A stretch of 32,084 nt of DNA from Pseudobutyrivibrio sp. (GTDB lineage Bacteria > Bacillota_A > Clostridia > Lachnospirales > Lachnospiraceae), in assembly GCA_024691465.1 (NCBI GenBank), contig JAILNO010000106.1, positions 1-32,084 on the forward strand, read 5' to 3'. Positions 1-9,265 of the stretch are shown here, piece by piece (positions within the stretch are counted from its first letter, which is position 1; every line of letters begins with the position of its first letter). The notes beneath the pieces were generated by a model. It searched no databases, had not been told where the DNA came from, and was given only the letters and a program-made list of their open reading frames with translations. A program made the translations under genes and the position numbers.

Positions 1-248
1 ACGACATCAACGCAGCTATGAAGGCAGCTTCAGATCCTGAGACATTCGGATACAACGAGGATGAGATCGTTTCTTCTGATATCGTTGGAATGACATTCGG
101 TTCACTCTTCGATGCTACACAGACAATGGTTACAGCTATCGGCAATGGCCTCTATGAGGTTCAGGTTGTTTCATGGTATGACAACGAGAACTCATACACA
201 TCACAGATGGTTAGAACAATCAAGTACTTCGAGAAGTTCGTTAAATAA
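1..248 (+). CDS. gap: Glyceraldehyde-3-phosphate dehydrogenase, 3' end only
   Basis: This is the C-terminal part of type I NAD-dependent GAPDH, which oxidises glyceraldehyde-3-phosphate to 1,3-bisphosphoglycerate in glycolysis in the cytoplasm. The gene enters from the left edge in the frame starting at base 3. About 81 residues are visible, including the family landmarks [17 protein letters not shown] and [10 protein letters not shown] near the C-terminus. The last of these contributes to the NAD/substrate site and subunit contacts. The catalytic Cys region lies outside the window. It is followed by pgk in the same direction after about 140 bases that hold a terminator-like hairpin. Identification is firm; only the start is missing. 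Confidence 0.95.
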   Translation, partial: DINAAMKAASDPETFGYNEDEIVSSDIVGMTFGSLFDATQTMVTAIGNGLYEVQVVSWYDNENSYTSQMVRTIKYFEKFVK

Positions 249-337
249 TAATCCCGTCAGGTTTTGAGGCGGATGATTTACTCCTGATTTCTGCATGAGA
301 AGCGGGAGCAGAACTTCCATAAAGCACCGACAATGAA

Positions 338-374
338 GGGTCCGGTCCATTAGGACCGGGCCCTATTTAATTTT
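338..374 (+). terminator. Terminator-like hairpin between gap and pgk
   Basis: An 11-bp stem (338-348 with 353-363) has one G-T wobble and a 4-base loop. It is GC-rich and is followed by TATTTAATTTT, an interrupted T tract. The pgk ribosome binding site (AAGGAGGAG) starts directly after it. The broken T tract and the lack of any obvious pgk promoter suggest a leaky terminator or attenuator that lowers pgk expression relative to gap rather than a full stop. Confidence 0.6.
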
Positions 375-389
375 AAGGAGGAGTTTTAA

Positions 390-1625
390 ATGGCATTAAA
401 CAAGAAATCAGTTGATGACATCAATGTAAAGGGCAGGCGCGTTCTTGTGCGCTGCGATTTCAATGTTCCTTTAAAGAACGGTGAGATCACAGACGAGACC
501 AGAATCGTTGCAGCACTTCCTACAATCAAGAAGCTGATCAAGGACGGCGGCAAGGTTATTCTTTGCTCACACCTTGGAAAAGTTAAGAACGGACCTAACG
601 AGGGCGAGTCACTCGGACCTGTTGCCAAGAGACTTTCAGAGAAGCTTGGCAAGGACGTTAAGTTTATCGCAGATTACAACGTAACCGGCCCGACAGCAAC
701 CGGAGCAGTAGAGGCTATGAGCGAGGGAGATGTAATCCTTCTTCAGAATACACGTTTCAGAGGCAAAGAGGAGACCAAGCCTGAAGAGGCTGGAGATGCT
801 TTCGCAAAAGAGCTGGCTGACCTTGCTGACGACTATGTATGCGATGCTTTCGGATCAGCTCACAGAGCACACGCTTCCGTAGCAGGCGTTACAAAGTTCA
901 TCACAGAGAAGGGCGGCACCAATGCAGTTGGATACCTCATGCAGAAAGAGATCGATTTCCTCGGAAATGCAGTTGAGAATCCTGTAAGACCTTTCGTAGC
1001 AATCCTTGGCGGTGCTAAGGTTGCTGACAAGCTCAACGTTATCAACAACCTCCTTGAGAAGTGCGATACACTTATCATCGGCGGCGGAATGGCATTCACA
1101 TTCCTTAAGGCTCAGGGATACGAGGTTGGTAATTCACTTGTAGATGACACCAAGCTTGATTACTGCAAGGAGATGCTTGAGAAGGCTAAGGCAGCAGGCA
1201 AGCAGCTTCTTCTGCCCGTTGACACAGTAGTTGCTTCAGGATTCCCGGATCCTATCGACAACCCTGACATCGAGACAGCTATCGTTGATTCAACAGCTAT
1301 TCCTTCTGACAAGGAAGGTCTTGATATCGGTGTTAAGACACGTGAGCTCTATGCTGACGCAGTTAAGAATGCCAAGACTGTTGTTTGGAACGGACCTATG
1401 GGCGTATTTGAGAACCCTGTTCTTGCAGAGGGAACCAAGGCAGTTGCCAAGGCTCTTGCAGAGACAGAGGCTACAACTATCATCGGTGGCGGCGACAGCG
1501 CAGCAGCAGTTAATCAGCTCGGCTTTGCTGACAAGATGAGCCACATCTCAACCGGTGGCGGCGCTTCCCTCGAGTTCCTTGAAGGCAAGGCACTTCCCGG
1601 CGTAGTAGCAGCAGACGATAAGTGA
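390..1625 (+). CDS. pgk: Phosphoglycerate kinase
   Basis: Phosphoglycerate kinase transfers the acyl phosphate of 1,3-bisphosphoglycerate to ADP, the first ATP-yielding step of glycolysis, in the cytoplasm. The protein has 411 residues, within the usual 390-420. Visible family motifs are [11 protein letters not shown] near residues 18-28 (substrate-binding N-domain), SHLGK, the GPMGVFE segment near residue 340, and the nucleotide-binding GGGDSAAA near residues 366-373. The start is fixed by AAGGAGGAG about six bases before the ATG. It sits between gap and tpiA, the usual Clostridia glycolytic order, and tpiA follows after 25 bases, so the two are probably co-transcribed. Codon use is the strongly biased type expected for an abundant protein. 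Confidence 0.98.
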   Translation: MALNKKSVDDINVKGRRVLVRCDFNVPLKNGEITDETRIVAALPTIKKLIKDGGKVILCSHLGKVKNGPNEGESLGPVAKRLSEKLGKDVKFIADYNVTGPTATGAVEAMSEGDVILLQNTRFRGKEETKPEEAGDAFAKELADLADDYVCDAFGSAHRAHASVAGVTKFITEKGGTNAVGYLMQKEIDFLGNAVENPVRPFVAILGGAKVADKLNVINNLLEKCDTLIIGGGMAFTFLKAQGYEVGNSLVDDTKLDYCKEMLEKAKAAGKQLLLPVDTVVASGFPDPIDNPDIETAIVDSTAIPSDKEGLDIGVKTRELYADAVKNAKTVVWNGPMGVFENPVLAEGTKAVAKALAETEATTIIGGGDSAAAVNQLGFADKMSHISTGGGASLEFLEGKALPGVVAADDK

Positions 1626-1650
1626 TTGGTTTATATATAGGAGGCAAATA

Positions 1651-2397
1651 ATGGCAAGAAGACGTATCATCGCCGGAAACTGGAAGATGAACAAGACTCC
1701 CAGCGAGGCAGTAGCTCTTTGCAATGAGCTCAAGGATTTAGTTAAGAATGATGACGTGGACGTAGTTTACTGCGTTCCTGCAATTGATATTGTTCCTGTA
1801 GTAGAGGCTGTTAAGGGTACTAATGTAGCAATTGGTGCTGAGAACTTCTACATCGAGGATAAGGGTGCTTTCACAGGCGAGATCTCAGCTCCAATGCTTT
1901 GCGATGCTGGTGTTAAGTACGTTATCATGGGACATTCTGAGAGAAGAGATATCTTCGGAGAGAATGATATCCTCATCAATGCTAAGGTTAAGAAGGCATT
2001 CGCTGCTGGTCTTACACCAATTCTTTGCTGCGGTGAGTCACTTGCACTTCGCAAGGCCGGTACATACAAGGAGTGGATCGAGAGACAGATTACTTGGGAT
2101 CTTTCAGGCGTAACAGCTGACCAGGTTAAGAATCTCGTTATCGCTTATGAGCCAATCTGGGCTATTGGTACAGGTGAGACAGCTACAGCTGATCAGGCTG
2201 AGGAAGTATGTGCATTCATCCGTGAGCTTATCTGCAAGCTTTATGATCAGGCTACAGCAGAGGCAGTTCGTATCCAGTACGGCGGATCTATGAATGCTGG
2301 CAATGCTGCAGAGCTTCTTAGCAAGCCTAATATCGACGGTGGTCTTATTGGTGGAGCTTCACTTAAGGCTGATTTCGGTAAGATTGTTAATGCTTAA
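1651..2397 (+). CDS. tpiA: Triosephosphate isomerase
   Basis: This enzyme interconverts dihydroxyacetone phosphate and glyceraldehyde-3-phosphate in the cytoplasm. Its 248 residues match the family. The catalytic residues are all present: Asn10 and Lys12 in AGNWKMN, His95 in IMGHSERR, and Glu167 in [11 protein letters not shown]. The phosphate-gripping segments GGS (YGGSMNAGN) and GGLIGGASL are in place near the C-terminus. AGGAGG sits upstream of the ATG. It is the last gene before a strong intrinsic terminator, so gap-pgk-tpiA forms one transcriptional block. gpmI, the next glycolytic enzyme, is separated from it by two lipoprotein genes. Confidence 0.98.
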   Translation: MARRRIIAGNWKMNKTPSEAVALCNELKDLVKNDDVDVVYCVPAIDIVPVVEAVKGTNVAIGAENFYIEDKGAFTGEISAPMLCDAGVKYVIMGHSERRDIFGENDILINAKVKKAFAAGLTPILCCGESLALRKAGTYKEWIERQITWDLSGVTADQVKNLVIAYEPIWAIGTGETATADQAEEVCAFIRELICKLYDQATAEAVRIQYGGSMNAGNAAELLSKPNIDGGLIGGASLKADFGKIVNA

Positions 2398-2472
2398 TTA
2401 GTAATAGGGGTTTCTCTATGGCTTTGTTAAAAATGTCTATTATAAGAAGTAAAAACTCCTAAAGTTTTACAT

Positions 2473-2505
2473 GCGCACCATATCTTGGTGCGCTATTTTT
2501 GTTTT
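2473..2505 (+). terminator. Intrinsic terminator after tpiA
   Basis: A perfect 8-bp stem GCGCACCA/TGGTGCGC (2473-2480 with 2486-2493) has a 5-base loop and is followed by TATTTTTGTTTT. This is a textbook rho-independent terminator and ends the gap-pgk-tpiA transcript. Confidence 0.9.
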
Positions 2506-2521
2506 AAAAGGACGCGATTTA

Positions 2522-2530
2522 TGTTATAAT
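2522..2530 (+). promoter_or_regulatory. Extended -10 promoter for the Sel1/CapA lipoprotein pair
   Basis: TGTTATAAT is a perfect -10 hexamer with the extended TGn element. It lies about 46 bases before the Sel1-protein ATG and just downstream of the tpiA terminator. I see no good -35 at 17 bases, which extended -10 promoters can do without. It would make the lipoprotein genes independent of the glycolytic genes upstream. Confidence 0.6.
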
Positions 2531-2576
2531 TTCGGCTGATGGACGTTTATATTGTCCACGAAGGAGATTTGTTTTT

Positions 2577-3920
2577 ATGAAACGATTATTTCGTTTATTA
2601 GCTCTTAGCAGCGTCTTTACCATGGTCCTTTGTTCATGTGGTAAGAAGGACGAGGAGGTACTTCCTGAGTCGGATGACACCACTGAGCAGGTAGCTATAG
2701 ACGGTGTTGAAGTAGAGGATTATAACGTGCTTTCATACAGTGAGTTGGAAGTACTTGCTTATGAAGGTGATACAGATGCTCAGGTAATGCTTGGATACAT
2801 GCTTGAGTACGGTACCGAGGATGTTAAGCAGGATTTTACAGAAGCTATTTCCTGGTATCAGATGGCTTCAGATTCTGGCAATTGCGATGGTACATGTGCG
2901 CTGGGCTATTTCTATTTAACTGGTACTGGAGTTGATCAGGACCTTGATAAGGCTCAGGAGCTGTTTGATACAGCCATTGAGGGCGGTTCTGTTAATGCTA
3001 ATGTTGGTAAGGCTAGAGTCATTTTGGCAGGTATGACAGACGAGGAGCTGGCTGAGGCTTGTATCCCTGCTGTAGATACTACAGATGATGAGGATTCTGA
3101 TGAGACAGCAGATGTAGCTGAGGCATCTAAGTCCGCTGAGGATTCTGACACTCAGATACAAAGTGACGAGTCAGTTAAGGAATCTAAGGAACAGGATACA
3201 TCAGATGATGAAGACACTGATGAGGCTACAGATGAGCTTACAGAGAAGGTTCAGACAGTATATGACCTATTCTACAAGGCTCAGATTTCAGGAGATTTAG
3301 ACGGAACCTACTACCTAGGATATGCATATGAGCATGGAATAGGAACCACAGGTGATTACAATAAGGCTTTTGATTATTATTCAAGAGCAGCTAAGTCAGA
3401 GAGTACTGATTTAGCAGACCAGTATGCCATTAATTTATCCAATACAGCCATTGGACTCTTATATATCAATGGACTGGGCGTGGAAGAGGATGTGGAACTT
3501 GCGGTGGAGTATTTCACCACAGCATCTGACAATGGTTACGCTAAGGCAAGCTATTATCTAGGCCAGATTTATGAGAAGGGCATAGATGTAGATAGAGATT
3601 ATGAACAAGCCATGGAATATTATCTGAAGGCCGCTGATGCTGATTACGCGCCAGCACTTAATCAGTTAGGCTATATGTATTACAATGGCTTCGGGGTAGA
3701 TGTAGACTTCGCGTCTGCAGTGTATTATCAGAAGCTTGCAGCATTGCAGGGTTATGCAATTGCTCAAGTTAATCTAGGTTTTCTTTATGAAAACGGATAT
3801 GGGGTTGAGAGGAATTTGGAAACAGCTTTGTCGTACTATGAAATGGCGGCTGAGTCAGGTTATGAAGGCGCTATGGAGGCTGTTGTCCGAGTAAAGGCAC
3901 AGATTAATGAGGAAATGTAA
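2577..3920 (+). CDS. Sel1-repeat (TPR-like) lipoprotein
   Basis: Sel1-like repeats are alpha-helical scaffolds for protein contacts; the partner here is unknown. The first 21 residues are a lipoprotein signal ending at lipobox LCSC, so Cys21 is probably lipidated and the protein anchored outside the membrane. After it come about two repeats (roughly residues 60-130, with LGYMLEYG and LGYFYLTGTGV). A very acidic Asp/Glu/Ser/Thr linker follows (about residues 165-220), then about five more repeats to the C-terminus (LGYAYEHGIG, GLLYINGLGV, LGQIYEKGID, LGYMYYNGFGV, LGFLYENGYGV). The total is 447 residues. AAGGAGA precedes the ATG. The next gene overlaps its end by 14 bases, so the two are probably translationally coupled. 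The fold is clear; the role is not. Confidence 0.88.
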   Translation: MKRLFRLLALSSVFTMVLCSCGKKDEEVLPESDDTTEQVAIDGVEVEDYNVLSYSELEVLAYEGDTDAQVMLGYMLEYGTEDVKQDFTEAISWYQMASDSGNCDGTCALGYFYLTGTGVDQDLDKAQELFDTAIEGGSVNANVGKARVILAGMTDEELAEACIPAVDTTDDEDSDETADVAEASKSAEDSDTQIQSDESVKESKEQDTSDDEDTDEATDELTEKVQTVYDLFYKAQISGDLDGTYYLGYAYEHGIGTTGDYNKAFDYYSRAAKSESTDLADQYAINLSNTAIGLLYINGLGVEEDVELAVEYFTTASDNGYAKASYYLGQIYEKGIDVDRDYEQAMEYYLKAADADYAPALNQLGYMYYNGFGVDVDFASAVYYQKLAALQGYAIAQVNLGFLYENGYGVERNLETALSYYEMAAESGYEGAMEAVVRVKAQINEEM

Positions 3921-5286
3921 CTTTGGTATTGCAATAGTTACGGTTATCTTCTCTTTACTAACAGGATGCGGCAGGGGAGCAACTGAGTTAGATACTGTAA
4001 ATCAAGAGGCTAGTGAGCCTGAAATAATCGAGATAGTCGATTTATCAGACGCATGGGATACGATTCTTAATAATAGTACTTTGGCCTTTATTGGTGGTCA
4101 TCCTATTGATGAATCGTTTCTTGCTATGATTACTTCTGAATATGGTGAGGAAGTAATAGAAGAGATAGCCAGCTATGCTAATTTTGAGACACCAGAGATT
4201 TGGTATCAGCTTACAGGTAAGAGCATTCATGTGCTCTGGTATGAATATTGTATGCAGACAGGTCTTCAATCATATTCATTTGATAAGACCTATATTATAG
4301 ATAAAGAGGATAGTGGTGATATAGTATTAGATTTCTCAGGAGATTTATCATTTGCTGAAGGAATTGCCACTACCGAATATATGGATCACCAGATTAATGG
4401 TGTCCTAGATTGTTTCTCTAGCGATTTGATTCAAGAGATGCAGGGCGCCGATGTTATGCTTGTGAACAATGAGTTCGCATATACTGATAGAGGTTCTCCT
4501 CTAATAGGCAAGGCATATACATTCAGGGCCAGTCCTAGTAGAGTGTGGAATCTAGATGAGCTTGGGGTTGATATTGTTAGCTTGGCGAATAATCATGTGT
4601 ATGATTATGATGAGATAGGCTTCCTAGATACCATCAATACTCTAGCTAATGTCTCCATGCCTTATGTAGGCGCTGGAGTTAATCTTGAGGAAGCTAGCAG
4701 TCCTGTTTATTTCATAGTGGGCGGAAGGAAGATAGCAATTGTTGCAGCCACACAGATTGAAAGAACACTTAACTATACTAAAGAAGCTACAGGAGTTTCT
4801 CCTGGAGTAATGAAATGTCTACATCCAGAGGCATTCTGCGAGACTATTAGAGAGGCTAATGCTAATGCGGATTACGTAATAGTTTTTCCACATTGGGGAA
4901 CCGAGGGTAATGCCAATTACGGTTCTGATCAATCAGCACTGGCCAGATCATTTGTCGAGGCAGGGGCCGATGTTATTATAGGTGGGCACACCCATTGTCT
5001 TCAGACAATAGAATATATGGATGATGTGCCTATATATTATAGTCTTGGTAATTACTGGTTTTCGACCACAGGTAATATGCCAGCAGATTATGATACAGGC
5101 TTGGCACAGATTCGCATTAAGGAGGATGGAAGCATAGATGCTTATTTCCTTCCATGCAGATTTAGTGCAGGAATTACGAGCCTGCTTAATCCAGAAGATA
5201 TAGCATATAGCAATATCATAGATAGCCTTAATGGCTTATCAAACTCCGCAACGGTTGATGGAAGCGGACATATTAGCAAAAATTAA
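3907..5286 (+). CDS. CapA/PgsA-family (PGA_cap) lipoprotein, metallophosphatase-like
   Basis: This belongs to the poly-gamma-glutamate capsule biosynthesis protein CapA family, with a calcineurin-like metal-binding fold. Residues 1-21 form a lipoprotein signal with lipobox LTGC, placing it on the outer face of the membrane. The conserved blocks appear in order: FSGDLSFAEG near residue 140, VNNEFAYTDRG, SLANNHVYDYDEIGF, VVFPHWGTEGN, IIGGHTHCLQ and YSLGNYWFS. It has 459 residues. No capB or capC synthase genes are nearby, so a capsule role is not supported; stand-alone CapA proteins occur widely with unknown wall-related roles. Its start lies inside the Sel1 gene (14-base overlap) with only a weak AAAGG upstream, suggesting coupled translation. 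gpmI follows after about 30 bases with its own AAGGAGG. Confidence 0.88.
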   Translation: MRKCNFGIAIVTVIFSLLTGCGRGATELDTVNQEASEPEIIEIVDLSDAWDTILNNSTLAFIGGHPIDESFLAMITSEYGEEVIEEIASYANFETPEIWYQLTGKSIHVLWYEYCMQTGLQSYSFDKTYIIDKEDSGDIVLDFSGDLSFAEGIATTEYMDHQINGVLDCFSSDLIQEMQGADVMLVNNEFAYTDRGSPLIGKAYTFRASPSRVWNLDELGVDIVSLANNHVYDYDEIGFLDTINTLANVSMPYVGAGVNLEEASSPVYFIVGGRKIAIVAATQIERTLNYTKEATGVSPGVMKCLHPEAFCETIREANANADYVIVFPHWGTEGNANYGSDQSALARSFVEAGADVIIGGHTHCLQTIEYMDDVPIYYSLGNYWFSTTGNMPADYDTGLAQIRIKEDGSIDAYFLPCRFSAGITSLLNPEDIAYSNIIDSLNGLSNSATVDGSGHISKN

Positions 5287-5315
5287 CATAGTTCTAAGCT
5301 AAGGAGGATTTTTTA

Positions 5316-6860
5316 ATGATTAAGAAACCTGTAGTACTTATGGTTCTTGATGGATATGGTCTTAATGACAATCCAAAGGGAAATGCCATTGCAATGGCAA
5401 AGACACCTGTTATGGATAAGCTTATGAAGGAGTACCCTTTCGTACAGGGACAGGCATCTGGTATGTTTGTTGGATTACCTGACGGTCAGATGGGTAACTC
5501 TGAGGTAGGTCACATGAATATCGGTGCTGGCCGAGTTATATATCAAGATCTTACCAGAATCACTAAGGCGATTAGTGATGGCGAGTTCTTCCAGAACAAG
5601 GTTTTATTAGAGGCAATTGATAATTGCAAGAAGACTGGCGGAGATATCCACTTATGGGGTCTTCTCTCAGATGGTGGTGTACATAGCCACATCGAGCATC
5701 TATATGGCATGCTTGAGATGTGCAAGAAGAATGGTCTTGAGAATGTATACGTACATGCATTCCTCGATGGTCGTGATACACCTCCTGCATCAGGTAAGGA
5801 TTTCTTAGCAGCACTCCAGTCTAAGATGGATGAGATTGGTGTGGGCAAGATTGCTTCTATCTCTGGTCGTTATTACGCCATGGATAGAGATAACAACTGG
5901 GATAGAGTTCAGAAGGCTTACGATTCACTCACAAAGGGTGAGGGCGTATTAGCTACTTCAGTTCCAGATGCAATGCAGGCATCCTACGATGATGGTGTTA
6001 CTGATGAGTTCGTGCTTCCTACTGTTATTACTGATGCAGATGGCAAGCCACTTTCTCTTGTTAAGAATGGAGATTCGGTTGTATTCTTTAACTTCCGTCC
6101 AGATAGAGCTAGAGAGATTACAAGAGCTTTCTGTGATGATAAGTTCACAGGCTTTGACAGAGAGTTCCTTAATTTATATTATGCTTGCTTCAAGGATTAT
6201 GATGAGACAATCCCTAACAAGCACATTGCTTTCGAGAAGGAGAGCATTACAAATACCTTCGGCGAGTTCTTAGCTAACAATGGTAAGAAGCAGCTTAGAC
6301 TTGCTGAGACTGAAAAATACGCACACGTTACATTCTTCTTCAACGGTGGTGTTGAGGAGCCTAATAAGGACGAGGAGAGAATCCTTGTTAACTCACCTAA
6401 GGATGTAGCTACATATGACCTTAAGCCTGAGATGTCGGCACCAGAGGTTGGCAAGAATCTTGTAGAGGCTATCAAGTCTGACAAGTACGATGTTATTGTT
6501 ATCAACTTCGCTAATCCAGATATGGTTGGTCATACTGGCGTTATAGAAGCAGCTGTTGCAGCTGTAGAGCGTGTTGACTCACTTGTAGGAGAAGCTGTGG
6601 AGGCAGTTAAGGAGATGGATGGAGCATTATTCATCTGTGCTGACCACGGTAATGCTGAGAAGATGATTGATTATGAGACAGGAGAGCCACACACAGCTCA
6701 CACAACTAATCCTGTTCCATTTATCTTAGTTAACTATGATAGTGACTATACACTTCGTGAGGGCGGAGCCCTTTGTGATATCGCTCCTACACTTATCGAG
6801 ATCATGGGTCTCGAGCAGCCTAAGGAGATGACTGGTAAGTCACTACTTATTAAGAAATAG
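5316..6860 (+). CDS. gpmI: 2,3-bisphosphoglycerate-independent phosphoglycerate mutase
   Basis: This enzyme interconverts 3- and 2-phosphoglycerate through a phosphoserine intermediate using two manganese ions, in the cytoplasm. At 514 residues it matches the family (about 510). Asp12 lies in VLDGYG and the nucleophile Ser62 in GNSEVGH. The C-terminal metal ligands are recognisable in NPDMVGHTG (around residues 402-406), ADHGNAEK (around 443-444) and the following HTAHTTNPVPF. AAGGAGG is well placed before the ATG. It completes the glycolytic set begun by gap-pgk-tpiA but is displaced by the two lipoprotein genes. purC starts 56 bases after its stop with only a weak U-less hairpin between, so read-through into the purine genes is possible. 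Confidence 0.97.
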   Translation: MIKKPVVLMVLDGYGLNDNPKGNAIAMAKTPVMDKLMKEYPFVQGQASGMFVGLPDGQMGNSEVGHMNIGAGRVIYQDLTRITKAISDGEFFQNKVLLEAIDNCKKTGGDIHLWGLLSDGGVHSHIEHLYGMLEMCKKNGLENVYVHAFLDGRDTPPASGKDFLAALQSKMDEIGVGKIASISGRYYAMDRDNNWDRVQKAYDSLTKGEGVLATSVPDAMQASYDDGVTDEFVLPTVITDADGKPLSLVKNGDSVVFFNFRPDRAREITRAFCDDKFTGFDREFLNLYYACFKDYDETIPNKHIAFEKESITNTFGEFLANNGKKQLRLAETEKYAHVTFFFNGGVEEPNKDEERILVNSPKDVATYDLKPEMSAPEVGKNLVEAIKSDKYDVIVINFANPDMVGHTGVIEAAVAAVERVDSLVGEAVEAVKEMDGALFICADHGNAEKMIDYETGEPHTAHTTNPVPFILVNYDSDYTLREGGALCDIAPTLIEIMGLEQPKEMTGKSLLIKK

Positions 6861-6916
6861 TTAATAACAGTTTCTACTGTTAAATAAAATTTAATAAATG
6901 AGAGAGGATTTTGAAC

Positions 6917-7783
6917 ATGAAACCAATTAAAGAAGGAAAAGTAAGAGAAGTATACGATAATGGCGACAGCATTATCATGGTTGCAACAGATCGTATATCT
7001 GCATTTGATGTTATTCTTAAGAATAAGATTGTTAAAAAGGGTGCAGTACTTACACAGATGTCTAAGTTCTGGTTTGACTTAACTTCAGATATCGTTCCAA
7101 ATCACATGCTTTCTACTGATGTAAAGGATATGCCTGAGTACTTCCAGAACGATGAGTACAAGGGTAAGACAATGATGTGCAAGAAGCTTACCATGCTTCC
7201 AATCGAGTGCATCGTTCGTGGTTACATCACAGGTTCTGGATGGGCTAGCTACAAAGAAACAGGCCTTGTTTGCGGCATTAAGCTTCCAGAAGGTTTAAAG
7301 GAATCTGATAAATTACCTGAACCTATTTATACTCCTTCAACTAAGGCCGAAATTGGTGATCATGATGAAAATATCTCTTTCGAGCGTTCTGTAGAGGTTC
7401 TTGAAAAAGAATTTCCTGGACATGGTGCTGAGTATGCAGCACAGCTTCGTGATAATACAATTGCTTTATACAAGAAGTGTGCTGACTATGCTCTTTCAAA
7501 GGGAATTATCATTGCCGACACTAAGTTTGAGTTCGGTTTAGATGAGGACGGCAATATGGTATTAGCAGATGAGATGCTTACACCAGACAGTTCTAGATTC
7601 TGGCCATTAGAGGGCTATGAGTCAGGACATGGCCAGCCTTCCTTTGACAAGCAGTTTGTTCGTGATTGGCTTAAGGCTAATCCAGATTCAGACTATTTAC
7701 TACCACAGGATGTTATCGATAAGACTATCGATAAGTATCTTGAGGCTTACAAGCTTCTTACTGGCAAGGATTTAGAAGTATAG
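6917..7783 (+). CDS. purC: SAICAR synthase (phosphoribosylaminoimidazole-succinocarboxamide synthase)
   Basis: PurC joins CAIR and aspartate with ATP to form SAICAR in de novo purine synthesis. Visible signatures are EGKVREVYD at the N-terminus (ATP-binding lid), ATDRISAFDV, ECIVRGYITGSGW, ADTKFEFG and the LADEMLTPDSSRFWP block near the C-terminus. I chose the ATG at 6917 (288 residues) over the in-frame TTG at 6911. The AGAGAGG at 6901-6907 is nine bases from the ATG but only three from the TTG. purF follows after 20 bases, so purC, purF and purB form an operon. Confidence 0.97.
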   Translation: MKPIKEGKVREVYDNGDSIIMVATDRISAFDVILKNKIVKKGAVLTQMSKFWFDLTSDIVPNHMLSTDVKDMPEYFQNDEYKGKTMMCKKLTMLPIECIVRGYITGSGWASYKETGLVCGIKLPEGLKESDKLPEPIYTPSTKAEIGDHDENISFERSVEVLEKEFPGHGAEYAAQLRDNTIALYKKCADYALSKGIIIADTKFEFGLDEDGNMVLADEMLTPDSSRFWPLEGYESGHGQPSFDKQFVRDWLKANPDSDYLLPQDVIDKTIDKYLEAYKLLTGKDLEV

Positions 7784-7803
7784 TTTTGTATTAGGAGATT
7801 TTA

Positions 7804-9246
7804 ATGACTGATTTAATTAAGGATACTCCATGGGACGATTTGCACGAGGAGTGCGGCGTCTTTGCGATGTATGATTTCGACGGTGGGGACGTTGCCTCCT
7901 CTATTTATTATGGTCTTTTTGCCTTACAGCATAGAGGGCAGGAGAGCTGCGGTATCGCCGTTTCAGACACCAATGGTCCTAAGCGTAATTACTCCCTTGA
8001 GAAGGGAATGGGACTTGTAAATGAAGTATTTAATCAAGATATCCTTGAGGGTATGCATGGCGATATAGGTGTGGGACACACTAGATATTCTACTGCAGGT
8101 TCTTCCTGCAGAGAGAATGCACAGCCACTTGTGCTTAGCTATGTTAAGGGTATTCTTGGAATGGCTCATAACGGCAATCTTATCAATGCCGAGGAATTAC
8201 GCGATGAGCTATCAATGACTGGCGCTATTTTCCAGACTACTATTGATTCAGAGACAATTGCATATCTTATTGCTAGAGAGCGTCTCAAGAGCGCTACTGT
8301 TGAAGAGGCAGTTGCACGTGCCTGCGATAGGATTAAGGGTGCTTATTCCTTAGTGGTAATGAGTCCTAGGAAGCTTATAGCAGCCCGTGATCCACAGGGA
8401 TTTAGACCTCTTTGTATCGGTAAGAGAGACAATGCTTATGTAATCGCATCTGAGACATGTGCCCTTGATACAATTGGTGCTACATTTGTCAGAGATATAG
8501 AGCCTGGTGAGATTGTTACTATTTCTCCAGATTTCGGTATCAAGTCAGACAAGAGCAGATGTGTTGATAAGAGTAAGCATGGACGTTGTATCTTCGAGTA
8601 TATCTACTTCGCTAGACCAGATAGCGATATAGATGGTATTTCAGTATACGAATCCAGAATAAAGGCAGGACGATTCTTAGCACAGGATTCACCTGTAGAG
8701 GCTGATTTGGTAGTAGGCGTTCCAGAGTCAGGTAATGCAGCTGCTCAGGGATATTCCTTAGAGTCTGGCATTCCATATGGAACAGCTTTCGTTAAGAATG
8801 GATATGTTGGTCGTACATTCATTAAGCCTAAGCAGGCCAGCAGAGAGTCTTCTGTTCAGGTTAAGCTTAACGCACTTAAGGAAGTGGTTAAGGGCAAGAG
8901 GATTATCATGATAGATGATTCCATTGTTAGAGGAACCACATCTGATCGTATTGTTAAGATGTTGCGTGATGCAGGAGCCACTGAGGTTCATGTACGTATT
9001 TCATCACCACCTTTCTTATGGCCATGTTATTTCGGTACCGACGTACCATGCCGTGAGCAGCTTATAGCTTACAATCACTCAGTGGAGGAAATTAGAGATA
9101 TTATAGGAGCAGATTCACTTGCTTACTTAGATTTCAATCGCTTGCCACAGATGGTTGATAATCTTGAGATCTGCCATGGTTGCTTTGATGGCAATTATCC
9201 AATGGAGCCACCAAAGGGTGATATTAGAGGTGAATACGATAAGTAA
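7804..9246 (+). CDS. purF: Amidophosphoribosyltransferase (glutamine PRPP amidotransferase)
   Basis: PurF makes phosphoribosylamine from PRPP and glutamine, the committed purine step. It has 480 residues. The N-terminal glutaminase nucleophile is Cys17 in EECGVFAMYD, preceded by 16 residues that would be removed as a propeptide, as in Bacillus-type PurF. The phosphoribosyltransferase PRPP loop is IIMIDDSIVRGTT. Cysteines matching the four 4Fe-4S ligands of the Bacillus type are visible in KHGRCIFEY, FLWPCYFG and the paired EICHGCFDGNYP near the C-terminus. This is therefore the cluster-bearing, oxygen-sensitive class, which fits an anaerobe. Its ribosome binding site is AGGAG before the ATG. 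It lies between purC and purB with short gaps. Confidence 0.97.
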   Translation: MTDLIKDTPWDDLHEECGVFAMYDFDGGDVASSIYYGLFALQHRGQESCGIAVSDTNGPKRNYSLEKGMGLVNEVFNQDILEGMHGDIGVGHTRYSTAGSSCRENAQPLVLSYVKGILGMAHNGNLINAEELRDELSMTGAIFQTTIDSETIAYLIARERLKSATVEEAVARACDRIKGAYSLVVMSPRKLIAARDPQGFRPLCIGKRDNAYVIASETCALDTIGATFVRDIEPGEIVTISPDFGIKSDKSRCVDKSKHGRCIFEYIYFARPDSDIDGISVYESRIKAGRFLAQDSPVEADLVVGVPESGNAAAQGYSLESGIPYGTAFVKNGYVGRTFIKPKQASRESSVQVKLNALKEVVKGKRIIMIDDSIVRGTTSDRIVKMLRDAGATEVHVRISSPPFLWPCYFGTDVPCREQLIAYNHSVEEIRDIIGADSLAYLDFNRLPQMVDNLEICHGCFDGNYPMEPPKGDIRGEYDK

Positions 9247-9265
9247 TTTTGTTAAGGAGAATAAT

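Noticed and set aside
2577..3920. Repetitive Sel1 region considered as a DNA repeat array
   Set aside because: The repeats are at protein level (helical motifs about 36 residues long) with diverged codons; no DNA-level direct repeat was seen.
6865..6882. 7-bp hairpin between gpmI and purC considered as a terminator
   Set aside because: It is AT-rich with no T tract, so too weak to count as an intrinsic terminator.
6911..6916. TTG start two codons before purC ATG
   Set aside because: AGAGAGG lies only three bases from the TTG but nine from the ATG, and the protein motif set starts at the ATG.
6861..6916. Purine riboswitch upstream of purC
   Set aside because: The gap is only 56 bases and lacks room for the aptamer core and a switching terminator.
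9155..9265. Upstream in-frame extension of purB into purF
   Set aside because: It overlaps well-conserved PurF coding (Fe-S cysteine region) and has no ribosome binding site. AAGGAGA precedes the ATG at 9266.
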